In this document: positions 52,201-62,263 of the stretch, piece after piece
Position numbering within the stretch: the stretch's first letter is position 1
Layout of the letters: each line of letters begins with the position of its first letter
Source of the DNA: Flavicella sp964230805
GTDB taxonomy: Bacteria > Bacteroidota > Bacteroidia > Flavobacteriales > Flavobacteriaceae
Direction of reading: 5' to 3'
NCBI GenBank assembly: GCA_964230805.1
Contig: CAXRIA010000047.1
Span: 1-63,856, forward strand
Length of the DNA: 63,856 bases
Program-made: the position numbers and the translations under genes
The notes under the pieces: generated by a model
Told to the model about the DNA's origin: nothing
The model's database searches: none
What the model saw: only the letters and a program-made list of their open reading frames with translations

Positions 52201-53133
52201 TTGAAAGTAATTGAAAATTACAAAAATTTTAATGCCCCAAAAAAATCTATTGTCACAATTGGTACTTTCGATGGGGTGCACATTGGTCATCAGAAAATAA
52301 TGGAGCAATTGGTCTCTGCAGCTCGAGAGAAGAATGCCAACTCGGTGCTGTTGACTTTTTTTCCGCACCCAAGGATGGTTCTCCAAAAAGACAACAGTCT
52401 AAAATTAATCAATACCATTGCCGAAAAAATTGAAATCCTAGAGAAAACCGGATTGGACTACCTCATTATTCATCCTTTTGACAAGGATTTTTCTCGATTG
52501 ACTGCCTTGGATTTTGTGCGAACAATTTTGGTCAATCATTTAAATACGGGTGAATTGGTCATTGGTTACGACCACCGCTTTGGAAAAAATAGGGAAGGGA
52601 GTTTTGAGCAACTTCAAGAGTACGGACATATGTATGATTTCAAAGTAACGGAAATTCCGGCTCAAGACATCGATGAAATCTCTGTGAGCTCTACAAAAAT
52701 TCGCAAGGCCATTTCAAACGCAGCGATAGAAAAAGCCAATGAATATCTGGGCTATCCCTTTTCCATAACAGGAACGGTTGTTTCCGGCGAAAAATTGGGC
52801 CATACAATTGGTTACCCGACTGCCAACATAGCCTTGTCAGAAACGTACAAATTAATTCCGAAAATTGGTGCTTACCTCATTCGCTCATACATAGATGGCC
52901 ATGCGGCGTTCGGCATGATGAACATCGGAAACAGACCCACTGTAAACGGCACAAAAAAAACCATTGAAGTTCATTTTTTTGATTTCAATGAAAATCTTTA
53001 TGGAAAACAACTGACCGTGGAGCTACTGACATTTTTGAGAGATGAACAAAAATTCGATTCTCTTGAAGCATTGAAAAAACAGTTGTTTTTAGACAAGGAA
53101 AAGTCTTTGGAATTGATCGCAGCACGTTTGTAA
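52201..53133 (+). CDS. ribF: Bifunctional riboflavin kinase / FAD synthetase
   Basis: Makes FMN and then FAD from riboflavin. N-terminal nucleotidyltransferase domain (~1-185) with the HxGH motif in TIGTFDGVHIGHQKI and the ISSTKIR-like SVSSTKIRKA; C-terminal riboflavin kinase domain (~185-310) with GYPTANI and the NIGNRPTV motif. 310 residues is normal. The start is a TTG at 52201: the next methionine falls after the HxGH motif, so a non-ATG start is required. Confidence 0.96.
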   Translation: MKVIENYKNFNAPKKSIVTIGTFDGVHIGHQKIMEQLVSAAREKNANSVLLTFFPHPRMVLQKDNSLKLINTIAEKIEILEKTGLDYLIIHPFDKDFSRLTALDFVRTILVNHLNTGELVIGYDHRFGKNREGSFEQLQEYGHMYDFKVTEIPAQDIDEISVSSTKIRKAISNAAIEKANEYLGYPFSITGTVVSGEKLGHTIGYPTANIALSETYKLIPKIGAYLIRSYIDGHAAFGMMNIGNRPTVNGTKKTIEVHFFDFNENLYGKQLTVELLTFLRDEQKFDSLEALKKQLFLDKEKSLELIAARL

Positions 53134-53217
53134 TATCTTTCATTTTAGTCGTTTTCTCAAAAGAATGGCTTCCTGATTTTATCGACGCTTTATAAGGTTT
53201 TTGAAATTCTATTTTTA

Positions 53218-53225
53218 TAAATTTG
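53218..53225 (+). promoter_or_regulatory. Bacteroidota-type promoter (-7 box) of serS
   Basis: TAAATTTG, 19 bp before the serS ATG. Confidence 0.65.
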
Positions 53226-53244
53226 CTTTTTTTAAAACAGAGAC

Positions 53245-54519
53245 ATGTTACAGGTTCAATACATTCGGGAAAATAAAGAAACTGTGTTGGTTGGATTGGC
53301 CAAACGAAATTTTAAAAATGCGGAAGGCATTCTAGACGAAGTCATTTCTTCAGACGAAAATCGGAAGGCTACCCAAGCCAAACTAGACAACGTTTTGGCA
53401 GAATCTAACAAGATGTCTAAAGAAATCGGTCTTTTGTTCAAATCAGGAGAAGCTCAAAAAGCGAACCTTCTGAAAGAAAAAACAGCTGCACTCAAAGAGG
53501 AATCGAAACATTTAACCGAGCAACTCACAACTGCAACGGAGCAGCTACAAAACCTATTGTACAGCATTCCGAACATTCCCAACACCGTTGTCCCTACAGG
53601 AAATTCTGAAGAAGACAATGAAACCGTTTTTGAAGCTGGCGAGATTCCAAATTTGTATGATGGTGCACTGCCCCATTGGGAATTGGTAAAAAAATACGAC
53701 ATCATCGATTTTGAATTGGGAAATAAAATTGCAGCGGCTGGTTTTCCGGTTTACAAAGGGAAAGGGGCCCGCTTGCAACGTGCTTTGATCAATTATTTCT
53801 TAGATAAAAATACTTCTGCCGGTTATTTGGAAATTCAACCACCCTACCTAGTCAACGAAGCCTCGGGAATTGGAACGGGTCAATTGCCTGATAAGGATGG
53901 ACAAATGTACCACGATGCAAAGGATGATTTGTATTTAATTCCAACAGCAGAGGTGCCTGTCACAAATATTTACAGAGATGTTATTTTAAAAGAAGAAGAT
54001 TTCCCGATTGCCAATACAGCCTATACGCCTTGTTTTAGAAGAGAGGCCGGATCTTATGGAGCTCATGTTCGTGGCCTGAATCGATTGCATCAATTCGACA
54101 AGGTTGAAATTGTACGGCTAGAACATCCCGACAATTCTGCAAATGCTTTGGAGGGAATGGTCACTCACATCAAAACTATTTTAGAGGAATTGAAATTACC
54201 TTACCGAATTTTAAAACTCTGTGCGGGAGACCTAGGATTCACCTCTACCTTGACCTATGATTTTGAAGCGTTTTCTACCTCTCAAAATAAATGGTTGGAA
54301 ATCAGTTCTGTCTCTAATTTTGAAACCTTTCAGGCCAATCGATTGAAATTGCGTTTCAAAAATAAAGAGGGTAAAAAAGAATTGGTGCATACCTTAAACG
54401 GTAGTGCGCTTGCTTTGCCCAGAGTAATGGCTGCTTTGTTGGAAAACAACCAAACTGCTGAAGGAATTAAAATTCCGGAAGTATTGATTCCGTATACTGG
54501 ATTTGATTTGATTGATTAA
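53245..54519 (+). CDS. serS: Seryl-tRNA synthetase
   Basis: Class II synthetase. N-terminal long coiled-coil arm (~30-110) that grips the long variable arm of tRNA-Ser; catalytic core with motif 2 CFRREAGSYG and motif 3 NGSALALPRVMAALLEN. 424 residues is standard. It has its own promoter and stands between ribF and a DUF4286-like gene. Confidence 0.98.
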   Translation: MLQVQYIRENKETVLVGLAKRNFKNAEGILDEVISSDENRKATQAKLDNVLAESNKMSKEIGLLFKSGEAQKANLLKEKTAALKEESKHLTEQLTTATEQLQNLLYSIPNIPNTVVPTGNSEEDNETVFEAGEIPNLYDGALPHWELVKKYDIIDFELGNKIAAAGFPVYKGKGARLQRALINYFLDKNTSAGYLEIQPPYLVNEASGIGTGQLPDKDGQMYHDAKDDLYLIPTAEVPVTNIYRDVILKEEDFPIANTAYTPCFRREAGSYGAHVRGLNRLHQFDKVEIVRLEHPDNSANALEGMVTHIKTILEELKLPYRILKLCAGDLGFTSTLTYDFEAFSTSQNKWLEISSVSNFETFQANRLKLRFKNKEGKKELVHTLNGSALALPRVMAALLENNQTAEGIKIPEVLIPYTGFDLID

Positions 54520-54590
54520 AAAGTCAAAAAAACCTGTTACTTTTTAAAGAGAAACAGAAGATTCCAAAAATTTTTTAAATACATTGTCAA

Positions 54591-54623
54591 ATTGCTATCG
54601 TTGGCCTTGCCAACGATAGCAAT
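54591..54623. repeat. 15-bp perfect hairpin upstream of the DUF4286-like gene
   Basis: Arms ATTGCTATCGTTGGC (54591-54605) and GCCAACGATAGCAAT (54609-54623) with a three-base loop CTT. No T-run follows on either strand, and the promoter box TATCTTTG begins 12 bases later, so it overlaps the -33 region. It could be an operator, a structured end of the serS mRNA or a mobile-repeat relic. Confidence 0.7.
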
Positions 54624-54634
54624 GCAATTCTCCC

Positions 54635-54642
54635 TATCTTTG
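54635..54642 (+). promoter_or_regulatory. Bacteroidota-type promoter (-7 box) of the DUF4286-like gene
   Basis: TATCTTTG, 29 bp before the ATG at 54672. Confidence 0.65.
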
Positions 54643-54671
54643 CACTTTTAAAATTCAAATCTACATCTACA

Positions 54672-54998
54672 ATGTACATTTACAATATCACCACGAACAT
54701 CGAAGAATCTGAGGAAAAAAAATGGCTGGAGTGGATGCAACAAACACACATTCCCGAAATGTTGGCCACCGGCAAATTTATAGCTGCGAAAATGTGTAAA
54801 GTTCTCGTGAGAGAAGATCTGGGTGGAGTGACCTACAGTGTACAATACACGGTGGAAAATCTTGAAACCCTCAAGAAGTACTACCAAACAGACGCCATCT
54901 TATTAAAAAACAAAGCAAATGCAAAATTTGCAGGAAAATTTGTGTATTTTGAAACAGAAATGCAATTGATTGACAAACAGTTCTCCGCGACAAATTAA
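54672..54998 (+). CDS. DUF4286-family protein
   Basis: 108 residues, soluble, with the alternating beta-alpha pattern of a ferredoxin-like (dimeric alpha-beta barrel) fold: MYIYNITTNIEES, WLEWMQQTHIPEML, YSVQYTVENLETLKKYY, FVYFETEMQLID. Similar small proteins are common next to rsmA in Flavobacteriaceae; no function is known. It precedes rsmA by 33 bp on the same strand, so they are probably cotranscribed. Confidence 0.85.
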   Translation: MYIYNITTNIEESEEKKWLEWMQQTHIPEMLATGKFIAAKMCKVLVREDLGGVTYSVQYTVENLETLKKYYQTDAILLKNKANAKFAGKFVYFETEMQLIDKQFSATN

Positions 54999-55031
54999 AA
55001 ACGTCACCTGCAGACGATACATCAAAAAAAC

Positions 55032-55808
55032 ATGAGTGTAAAAGCCAAAAAACATCTGGGGCAACATTTTCTCAAAGACGAGCAAATTGCAAAAAAAATT
55101 GCAGATTCTCTTACGGAAAATGGCTACGATACGGTTTTGGAAATTGGCCCTGGAATGGGTGTTTTGACCAAATACCTTTTGCAAAAAAGCTACACCACCC
55201 ATGTTATAGAGATTGATACAGAATCTGTAGCGTATTTAGAAAACACCTATCTGAATCTCGCTCCGAGAATCCTTTCGAAAGATTTTCTAAAAATTGATCT
55301 TTCAGATGTTTTTGGGAACAAACCTTTGGCGATTATCGGGAATTTCCCCTACAATATTTCTTCTCAAATTGTTTTCAAAACACTTGAAAACAGAGCTCAA
55401 ATACCCGAATTTTCTGGGATGTTTCAAAAAGAAGTTGCCCAAAGAATTGCTGAAAAAGAAGGCAGTAAAACCTATGGAATTTTATCTGTTCTTTCGCAAG
55501 CTTTCTATGATGTTGACTATTTGTTTACCGTTCCACCCAGCGTTTTCAACCCTCCTCCAAAAGTAGATTCAGGAGTGATTCGAATGATTCGAAAAAAGAA
55601 TTTCACACTTCCAGTAGACGAAAAATTATTCTACCGAGTGGTAAAAACGGCCTTCAATCAACGCAGAAAAATGCTTCGTAGTAGCTTAAAATCGATGCAC
55701 TTATCGGATAAATTGAGAGAAGATAGTATATTTGCGAAGCGCCCTGAACAATTATCAGTAGCAGCATTTATCAAACTAACCGCCTTAATCGAGCAAGATG
55801 CAAGTTGA
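55032..55808 (+). CDS. rsmA: 16S rRNA dimethyladenosine transferase (KsgA)
   Basis: Dimethylates two adjacent adenosines in the 3' helix of 16S rRNA. Motifs: KKHLGQHFLKD start, SAM-binding EIGPGMGVLT (~residue 37), catalytic NFPYN in IIGNFPYNISSQ, and the C-terminal helical domain FNQRRKMLRSSLK. 258 residues is normal. It overlaps the next gene, mgtE, by 11 bp. Confidence 0.97.
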   Translation: MSVKAKKHLGQHFLKDEQIAKKIADSLTENGYDTVLEIGPGMGVLTKYLLQKSYTTHVIEIDTESVAYLENTYLNLAPRILSKDFLKIDLSDVFGNKPLAIIGNFPYNISSQIVFKTLENRAQIPEFSGMFQKEVAQRIAEKEGSKTYGILSVLSQAFYDVDYLFTVPPSVFNPPPKVDSGVIRMIRKKNFTLPVDEKLFYRVVKTAFNQRRKMLRSSLKSMHLSDKLREDSIFAKRPEQLSVAAFIKLTALIEQDAS

Positions 55809-57147
55809 AATCACCCAAGACTTTATCAACGATATTAGAAATAATATTGCTGAGACCGACAACCGTAGTTTGTCGAATTTGTTTGATGAAATGCATCACG
55901 CAGACATTGCGGAGGTACTAGAGGAACTCAGCTTTGAAGATGCCTTGTACATTATCAAATTGCTCGATGCTGAAAAAACATCGGACATTCTTACAGAACT
56001 TGATGAAGACACAAGAGAGAAAATTTTACAAAGCCTCTCTTCCGAAGAAATTGCCAAAGAAATTGACGAGTTGCAATCCGATGATGCTGCAGATATTATT
56101 GGAGAATTGCCAGAAGAGCAAAAAGAAGAGGTTATTTCGCAAATTGAGGATGTTGAACACGCCAAAGACATTGTCGATTTACTGCGTTATGATGACGATA
56201 CCGCTGGCGGATTGATGGGAAAAGAACTTATCAAAGTCAACGAAAATTGGACCAATCTCCGTTGCGTCAGAGAAATGCGAAGACAAGCGGAAAATTTTGA
56301 CAAGGTACATACAATTTATGTAGTTGACGACAACGAAGTCCTCAAAGGACGGCTATCGCTTAAAAGTCTATTAACGACCTCAACAAAAACACCTGTAAAA
56401 GAAGTTTACAATCAAAAAGTAACCTCTGTAAACGTCGATGAAAACGATGAGGACGTTGCTAAAATCATGCAGAAATACGACTTGTTTGTCATTCCTGTAG
56501 TAGATGAAATGCATCGTTTGGTCGGTCAAATTACCATTGATGATGTGGTGGATGTTATTCGAGAAGAAGCCGACAAAGACTACCAAATGGCGGCGGGTAT
56601 TACAGAAGATGTGGAAGCCGATGACACAATTTTACAACTGACCAAAGCACGATTGCCATGGTTGGTCTTGGGTCTCTTTGGTGGATTGGGAGCAGCTTAC
56701 ATCATGGGAGGCTTTGAAGAGGCGCTTGAAAAACACAAAATTTTATTTTTCTTTACACCCCTCATTGCCGCCATGGCAGGGAATGTTGGAGTTCAATCCA
56801 GTGCAATTATTGTGCAAGGTTTGGCAAATAATAATTTGAAAGGAAGTCTTTGGAACCGCTTGTTCAAAGAAGTTGGCCTTAGCTTGGCGAATGGAATTAT
56901 TTTGGGATTGCTGGTTTTAGGATACGGTCTCATTCAAGGGTTTGATACAACCGTGAATTACGCCATTGCCTGTTCTTTGGTAATTGTGATTATCATTGCC
57001 GCACTGATTGGCACTTTTGTCCCCATTATCCTAGACAAAAAAGGCATCGATCCCGCCCTAGCAACAGGCCCTTTTATAACAACAAGCAATGATATTTTTG
57101 GGATCTTAATTTACTTCATGATCGCAAAAATGATGCTTGGATTTTAA
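55798..57147 (+). CDS. mgtE: Magnesium transporter MgtE
   Basis: Mg2+ channel/transporter of 449 residues. An N-terminal helical MgtE_N domain (~20-125) and two CBS domains (~130-255) regulate the pore by binding cytosolic Mg2+; the membrane domain has five helices from ~285 on, with the P-x-G/A-x-x-x-G-type motif in ATGPFITTSNDIFGI that lines the pore. The start overlaps the end of rsmA by 11 bp, so translation is coupled. Confidence 0.96.
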   Translation: MQVEITQDFINDIRNNIAETDNRSLSNLFDEMHHADIAEVLEELSFEDALYIIKLLDAEKTSDILTELDEDTREKILQSLSSEEIAKEIDELQSDDAADIIGELPEEQKEEVISQIEDVEHAKDIVDLLRYDDDTAGGLMGKELIKVNENWTNLRCVREMRRQAENFDKVHTIYVVDDNEVLKGRLSLKSLLTTSTKTPVKEVYNQKVTSVNVDENDEDVAKIMQKYDLFVIPVVDEMHRLVGQITIDDVVDVIREEADKDYQMAAGITEDVEADDTILQLTKARLPWLVLGLFGGLGAAYIMGGFEEALEKHKILFFFTPLIAAMAGNVGVQSSAIIVQGLANNNLKGSLWNRLFKEVGLSLANGIILGLLVLGYGLIQGFDTTVNYAIACSLVIVIIIAALIGTFVPIILDKKGIDPALATGPFITTSNDIFGILIYFMIAKMMLGF

Positions 57148-57203
57148 AATTTTGATTTTGAAATCGGTATGTTTGGCTCAAACAATGGAGAAAAAATACA
57201 ACC

Positions 57204-57734
57204 TTAGAGTTTTAATTTTTCTAGAAAAGACCACAAAACAATTCCTGTAGTTACAGAAATATTCAAAGAATGCTTGGTGCCAAACTGAGGTATTTCGATA
57301 CAATAGTCCGCTGCCGAAACCACGGCTTGTTGAACTCCTTTTACCTCATTCCCTAGTACAACTGCATATTTTTCATTTTTTGAAATTTTGAAATCTTGAA
57401 GCATGGTTGAAGATGCTGCTTGCTCAATTGCAGCCACCCGTATTCCTTGTTTCTGTAATTTAGTAACCAAGGCCAACGTGTCTTCTGCATATTCCCACTC
57501 CATAGAATCTGTAGCCCCCAAAGCAGTTTTGTGAATGTCTTTATTGGGAGGTGTTGCTGTGATACCACACAAATAAATTTTTTCGACAACAAAAGCATCA
57601 CTCGTTCTAAAAACAGACCCAATATTGTTCAAGCTTCGTATGTTGTCTAAAATGACAATCAACGGAATTTTTGGTGCTTCTTTAAATTCAGAAACTTCCA
57701 ATCGATTCAGCTCACTATTTTTTAATTTTCTCAT
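57204..57734 (-). CDS. TrmH/SpoU family RNA methyltransferase
   Basis: 176 residues forming a trefoil-knot SAM-dependent methyltransferase. SpoU motifs: NIRSLNNIGSVFRTSDAF (motif 1 with N and R), VVLGNEVKGVQ (motif 2) and IPQFGTKHSLNISVTTGI (motif 3). It lacks the extra N-terminal domain of TrmB/RlmB, so the target (a tRNA or rRNA ribose) is unsure. A TAATTTTG promoter is 18 bp upstream of the ATG. Confidence 0.93.
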   Translation of the reverse strand: MRKLKNSELNRLEVSEFKEAPKIPLIVILDNIRSLNNIGSVFRTSDAFVVEKIYLCGITATPPNKDIHKTALGATDSMEWEYAEDTLALVTKLQKQGIRVAAIEQAASSTMLQDFKISKNEKYAVVLGNEVKGVQQAVVSAADYCIEIPQFGTKHSLNISVTTGIVLWSFLEKLKL

Positions 57735-57751
57735 GGGAATATTTTAAAAAA

Positions 57752-57759
57752 CAAAATTA
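57752..57759 (-). promoter_or_regulatory. Bacteroidota-type promoter (-7 box) of the TrmH-family gene
   Basis: Minus-strand TAATTTTG, 18 bp before the ATG at 57734. Confidence 0.6.
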
Positions 57760-57770
57760 GTTCGATTTCT

Positions 57771-58700
57771 ATGAAGAAACAACGTGAAATTGAGGAAACT
57801 TTTTCAAGGGAAAAACCAACCAATAATTGTATTTTTAAACGGTCTATTTTCAACTGTTCAAGATTTATGCGCTTTCTTGTCTATACCCTTGCTTTTTTTA
57901 GTGTTTTTGTTTCCGTCGGATGTAAAAAACAAATTTCCCACAAAACGGTGACATCAATTTCTGACAAAACAAGGCTTTCTGGCAACCAAATGTACCGTCT
58001 CAGAAAGTACACGCATGTCAAAAAATTATACCAACGATTGGCGGCACCCGTGACAAAATTGTGTCTCCAGCATAAAGTTCCACCGGGAGCAGTCTTGAGT
58101 ATTCTCAGTCTTGAATCTGGTTGGGGAAGGGGTTATGTCGGACAAATTACAGGTAATTTTTTAAGCTTGAATGCGGTCGGAAAAGACGCAGAATTGCCTG
58201 CACTGTACCTCCCATCGAAGAATGAAAAACCGAGTGAGGTATTGTTTGATTCGGTTGAAATTTCTAGGATACCACCGAACAAAATTACTTGGAAACTGAG
58301 ACCCGCTTCCCTTAAGAAAGATTACCGACCATCACCCTATGCAGGAACTGGTAAAAACTTGGCTTACTTTAAAAATCATCCCGATCGATTCACCCGAGCA
58401 AACTTAAAAAATGTCGAAGATTTTGTTCAGAGATTTATCTCCTCGAAAAGTAGCATCGCCGCCTACAAAGAAGCGAGACTTTATTTGGAAACCGCAATTT
58501 CAAAACATGGCATAGCCATTTTGTTCGATCAAGAACTGAATGAAAAATTCATAAATACCATCGGAGGCAGGCCCAATTCCTATAATTACCGGGAAACTTG
58601 GCCAAAAAAAGTTATCTCGATAATGGAAGGGGTCGGGGCCATTGATCTCTGCCAAAAACTTCACAACAACACCCCTTTCGAAACCGCTTGGGGTCACTAA
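57771..58700 (+). CDS. Glucosaminidase-domain lipoprotein
   Basis: Peptidoglycan N-acetylglucosaminidase-type domain (~100-280) with the catalytic glutamate in SILSLESGWGRGYVGQITGNFL and PYAGTGKNLAYFKNHP. A hydrophobic segment ending in a lipobox (FFSVFVSVGC) is at ~38-51, so it is probably a lipoprotein. The frame opens at ATG 57771, but ATG 57867 (MRFLVYTLAFFSVFVSVGC) gives a conventional lipoprotein signal and may be the true start. Other enzymes of cell-wall turnover are not adjacent. Confidence 0.82.
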   Translation: MKKQREIEETFSREKPTNNCIFKRSIFNCSRFMRFLVYTLAFFSVFVSVGCKKQISHKTVTSISDKTRLSGNQMYRLRKYTHVKKLYQRLAAPVTKLCLQHKVPPGAVLSILSLESGWGRGYVGQITGNFLSLNAVGKDAELPALYLPSKNEKPSEVLFDSVEISRIPPNKITWKLRPASLKKDYRPSPYAGTGKNLAYFKNHPDRFTRANLKNVEDFVQRFISSKSSIAAYKEARLYLETAISKHGIAILFDQELNEKFINTIGGRPNSYNYRETWPKKVISIMEGVGAIDLCQKLHNNTPFETAWGH

Positions 58701-58855
58701 AGTTTCCAAACAGACAGGGTTCAAAAATAGCCCTAACACATCCACTAGTATTGCTTCATTTTGAAGAACTTAGCTCTTGTTGGATCAATTTCATTTTGCC
58801 TGTAAAATCTCATAGAAAATATGTATTTTCGCAACTCAATTGAATCACGCGTAAA

Positions 58856-61800
58856 ATGAGTACAAAATTTAGAGAACACAAAGGACTAAATTTAACCAAT
58901 ATAGCTGCAGAAACCCTGCAATTTTGGAAAGAAAACAACATCTTCCAAAAAAGTATTCAAGCCAGAGAAGGCGAAGAACCTTATGTGTTTTTTGAAGGAC
59001 CTCCTTCGGCAAATGGGCTCCCCGGAATTCACCACGTAATCGGTCGAACGATCAAAGATATTTTTCCTCGTTACAAAACCATGAAAGGTTTCAAAGTGCA
59101 ACGAAAGGCCGGTTGGGATACACATGGCTTACCAGTGGAACTCGGTGTTGAAAAAGAATTGGGGATTACCAAAGAAGATATCGGCACAAAAATATCTGTT
59201 GAAGAATACAACCAAGCCTGTCGTGACGCGGTGATGAAATACACCGATGTTTGGAACAACCTAACGGAAAAAATTGGCTACTGGGTAGACATGGAAGACC
59301 CCTACATTACCTACAAACCAAAATACATGGAATCTGTTTGGTGGTTGTTGTCGCAGTTATACAAAAAGAACCTGCTGTACAAAGGATATACAATTCAACC
59401 CTATTCTCCGAAAGCAGGAACAGGATTGAGCTCTCATGAGGTAAACCAGCCCGGCGCCTACCAAGATGTAACGGATACCACCATTGTGGCGCAATTCAAA
59501 GCAATTAAAAACTCTTTGCCCGAAAAGCTGCAAAAAATTGATGGCGATTTGCATTTCCTAGCATGGACAACAACCCCGTGGACCTTACCTTCAAATACAG
59601 CATTGACGGTTGGTCCAAAAATCGACTATGTTGTTGTCAAATCTTTCAATCAATATACCTTTGAACCCATTACGGTTGTTTTAGCCAAAGCCTTGGTCGG
59701 AAAACAATTTGGCAAAAAATTCTTTGCCGTTGAAAAGGAAGCAGATTTGTCCACTTACAATACAGGAGATAAAAAAATTCCTTTTTTCATTTTAGACGAA
59801 TACAAAGGCATCGCATTGGTCGATTCAAAATACGAACAATTATTGCCATTTGTGCAGCCTTATCAAAATCCAGAAAATGCTTTTCGAGTGATTGCTGGAG
59901 AATTTGTTACCACAGAAGATGGTACTGGAATTGTGCATACCGCACCTACTTTTGGTGCTGATGATGCCATGGTTGCAAAGGAAGCAACTCCGGAAGTTCC
60001 ACCGATGCTCGTTTTGGATGAAAACGATAATCCAATTCCTTTGGTTGATTTGCAAGGAAAATTCACCTCACACGTTGGGTCCTATGCCGGAAAATATGTG
60101 AAAAACGAATATTACAGTGAGGAAGAGACTCCAGAAAAATCAGTAGATGTTGAAATTGCCATTCAACTCAAAGAGGAAAACAAGGCGTTTCATGTGGAAA
60201 AATACAAACACAGTTATCCGCATTGTTGGAGAACAGACAAACCCGTTTTGTATTACCCATTGGATTCATGGTTTGTAAAAGTTACCGACAAGCGAGATCG
60301 TATGTTCGAATTGAACCAAAATATCAATTGGAAACCAGCCTCTACAGGATCAGGACGTTTTGGAAATTGGCTAAAAAATGCAAATGATTGGAACCTCTCA
60401 CGATCCCGTTATTGGGGGATTCCTTTGCCTATTTGGCGCACTGAAGACGGGTCCGAAGAAATTATCATTGGCTCGGTAGAAGAGCTGAAAAAAGAAATTC
60501 AAAAAGCCATTGAAGCAGGTGTCGAAAGCAAAGATATTTTTGCTGACTTTAAGGTGGGTGACATGTCTGAAGAAAACTATGCAAAAATTGATTTACACAA
60601 AAATATTGTCGACCAAATCACCCTTGTTTCTCCTTCTGGAAAAGCCATGAAACGAGAATCTGATTTGATTGATGTTTGGTTTGATTCCGGATCAATGCCC
60701 TATGCACAGTGGCACTATCCATTTGAAAACAAAGAATTGATTGACAACAATAAATTTTACCCTGCGAATTTCATTGCAGAGGGAGTAGACCAAACTCGAG
60801 GGTGGTTCTATACCCTCCACGCAATTAGCTCGATGGTTTTTGACTCTGTTGCTTACAAAAATGTTGTTTCAAACGGATTGGTTTTGGACAAACACGGTAA
60901 AAAAATGTCGAAACGTTTGGGGAACGGAATTGACCCTTTTGAAACCATGGATACGTATGGACCCGATGCCACTCGCTGGTATATGATTGCCAATGCAAAT
61001 CCATGGGACAATCTAAAATTTGACTTGGAGGGTGTTGACGAGGTGAGAAGAAAATTTTTTGGAACGCTCTACAATACGTACTCCTTTTTCTCATTGTATG
61101 CCAACCTAGATCATTTTAATTACTCAGAAAGCGCTATTGAAATTTCCAAAAGACCTGAAATTGACCGTTGGATTCTTTCAGAATTAAATACCTTAATAAA
61201 AAGTGTCGATACTTTTTATGCGGAATACGAGCCGACAAAAGCAGCCAGAGCAATTCAAGATTTTGTAACTGAAAATTTGAGCAACTGGTTTGTTCGTTTG
61301 AGCAGAAGGCGTTTTTGGAAAGGAGATTACCAACACGACAAAATATCAGCCTACCAAACCTTGTATACTTGTATGTTACAAGTTGCCAAACTAGGAGCGC
61401 CCATTGCCCCTTTCTTTATGGACAATTTGTACAAGGACTTAACTCATGCCACAAAAGGATCGTCGAAAGAATCTGTTCATTTGGAAGATTTCCCCATAGC
61501 GGATGAGCACATGGTTGACAAAAATTTGGAACGAAAAATGCAGAAAGCGCAACAAATTTCATCCATGGTACTATCCCTTCGAAAAAAGGAAATGATCAAG
61601 GTAAGACAACCACTACAAAGAGTGATGATTCCCGTTTTGGACGAACGTGATCGTGAAGATATTTTAGCCGTTCAAGATCTGATTATTTCGGAGGTAAATG
61701 TCAAAGAAATCGAATTGATCGATGATGCTTCTGGAATTTTGGTGAAAAACATCAAACCCAATTTCAAAGTTTTGGGACCTAAATTTGGAAAAGAAATGCG

Positions 61801-62263
61801 CTTTGTGGGTGCGGCACTTCAAAATTTCGGTCAGGAAGAAATTGCGAAACTTGAAAAAGATGGAAAAATTTGTTTAGAAATAAATGGAAAATTTGTAGAT
61901 TTAGCTCTTGATGAGGTGGAGATTACCTCTCAAGATATTGAAGGATGGTTGGTTGCCAACCAAGGAGGCTTAACTGTTGCCTTGGATGTCACCCTTACCG
62001 ACCTTTTGAAAAAGGAGGGAATTGCTCGTGAGTTGATCAATCGTATTCAAAACATCCGAAAAGAATCTGGTTTTGAAGTGACTGATAAAATTGAATTGGC
62101 TATTGAAAAAAATCCCCAAATCGAAAGTGCTGTTTTGGATAATGAACATTATATCAAAACGGAAACATTGACCGAAAAATTAGTGTTTGAGGATTCACTT
62201 GCAACAGGAATCGACGTTGCGTTTGACGACATTAAAACGAAATTATTAATTTGTAAAAAGTAA
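58856..62263 (+). CDS. ileS: Isoleucyl-tRNA synthetase, eukaryote-like type
   Basis: 1135-residue class I synthetase. HIGH motif GIHHVIG in PSANGLPGIHHVIGRT (~50-66), editing domain (~190-420), KMSKS motif KKMSKRLGN (~682) and anticodon-binding domain. The length and lack of a C-terminal zinc-finger tail fit the second (eukaryote-like, often mupirocin-insensitive) IleRS type. The stop overlaps the ATG of the next gene by one base (TAATG), so the pair is cotranscribed, with lspA 41 bp further on. Confidence 0.97.
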   Translation: MSTKFREHKGLNLTNIAAETLQFWKENNIFQKSIQAREGEEPYVFFEGPPSANGLPGIHHVIGRTIKDIFPRYKTMKGFKVQRKAGWDTHGLPVELGVEKELGITKEDIGTKISVEEYNQACRDAVMKYTDVWNNLTEKIGYWVDMEDPYITYKPKYMESVWWLLSQLYKKNLLYKGYTIQPYSPKAGTGLSSHEVNQPGAYQDVTDTTIVAQFKAIKNSLPEKLQKIDGDLHFLAWTTTPWTLPSNTALTVGPKIDYVVVKSFNQYTFEPITVVLAKALVGKQFGKKFFAVEKEADLSTYNTGDKKIPFFILDEYKGIALVDSKYEQLLPFVQPYQNPENAFRVIAGEFVTTEDGTGIVHTAPTFGADDAMVAKEATPEVPPMLVLDENDNPIPLVDLQGKFTSHVGSYAGKYVKNEYYSEEETPEKSVDVEIAIQLKEENKAFHVEKYKHSYPHCWRTDKPVLYYPLDSWFVKVTDKRDRMFELNQNINWKPASTGSGRFGNWLKNANDWNLSRSRYWGIPLPIWRTEDGSEEIIIGSVEELKKEIQKAIEAGVESKDIFADFKVGDMSEENYAKIDLHKNIVDQITLVSPSGKAMKRESDLIDVWFDSGSMPYAQWHYPFENKELIDNNKFYPANFIAEGVDQTRGWFYTLHAISSMVFDSVAYKNVVSNGLVLDKHGKKMSKRLGNGIDPFETMDTYGPDATRWYMIANANPWDNLKFDLEGVDEVRRKFFGTLYNTYSFFSLYANLDHFNYSESAIEISKRPEIDRWILSELNTLIKSVDTFYAEYEPTKAARAIQDFVTENLSNWFVRLSRRRFWKGDYQHDKISAYQTLYTCMLQVAKLGAPIAPFFMDNLYKDLTHATKGSSKESVHLEDFPIADEHMVDKNLERKMQKAQQISSMVLSLRKKEMIKVRQPLQRVMIPVLDERDREDILAVQDLIISEVNVKEIELIDDASGILVKNIKPNFKVLGPKFGKEMRFVGAALQNFGQEEIAKLEKDGKICLEINGKFVDLALDEVEITSQDIEGWLVANQGGLTVALDVTLTDLLKKEGIARELINRIQNIRKESGFEVTDKIELAIEKNPQIESAVLDNEHYIKTETLTEKLVFEDSLATGIDVAFDDIKTKLLICKK

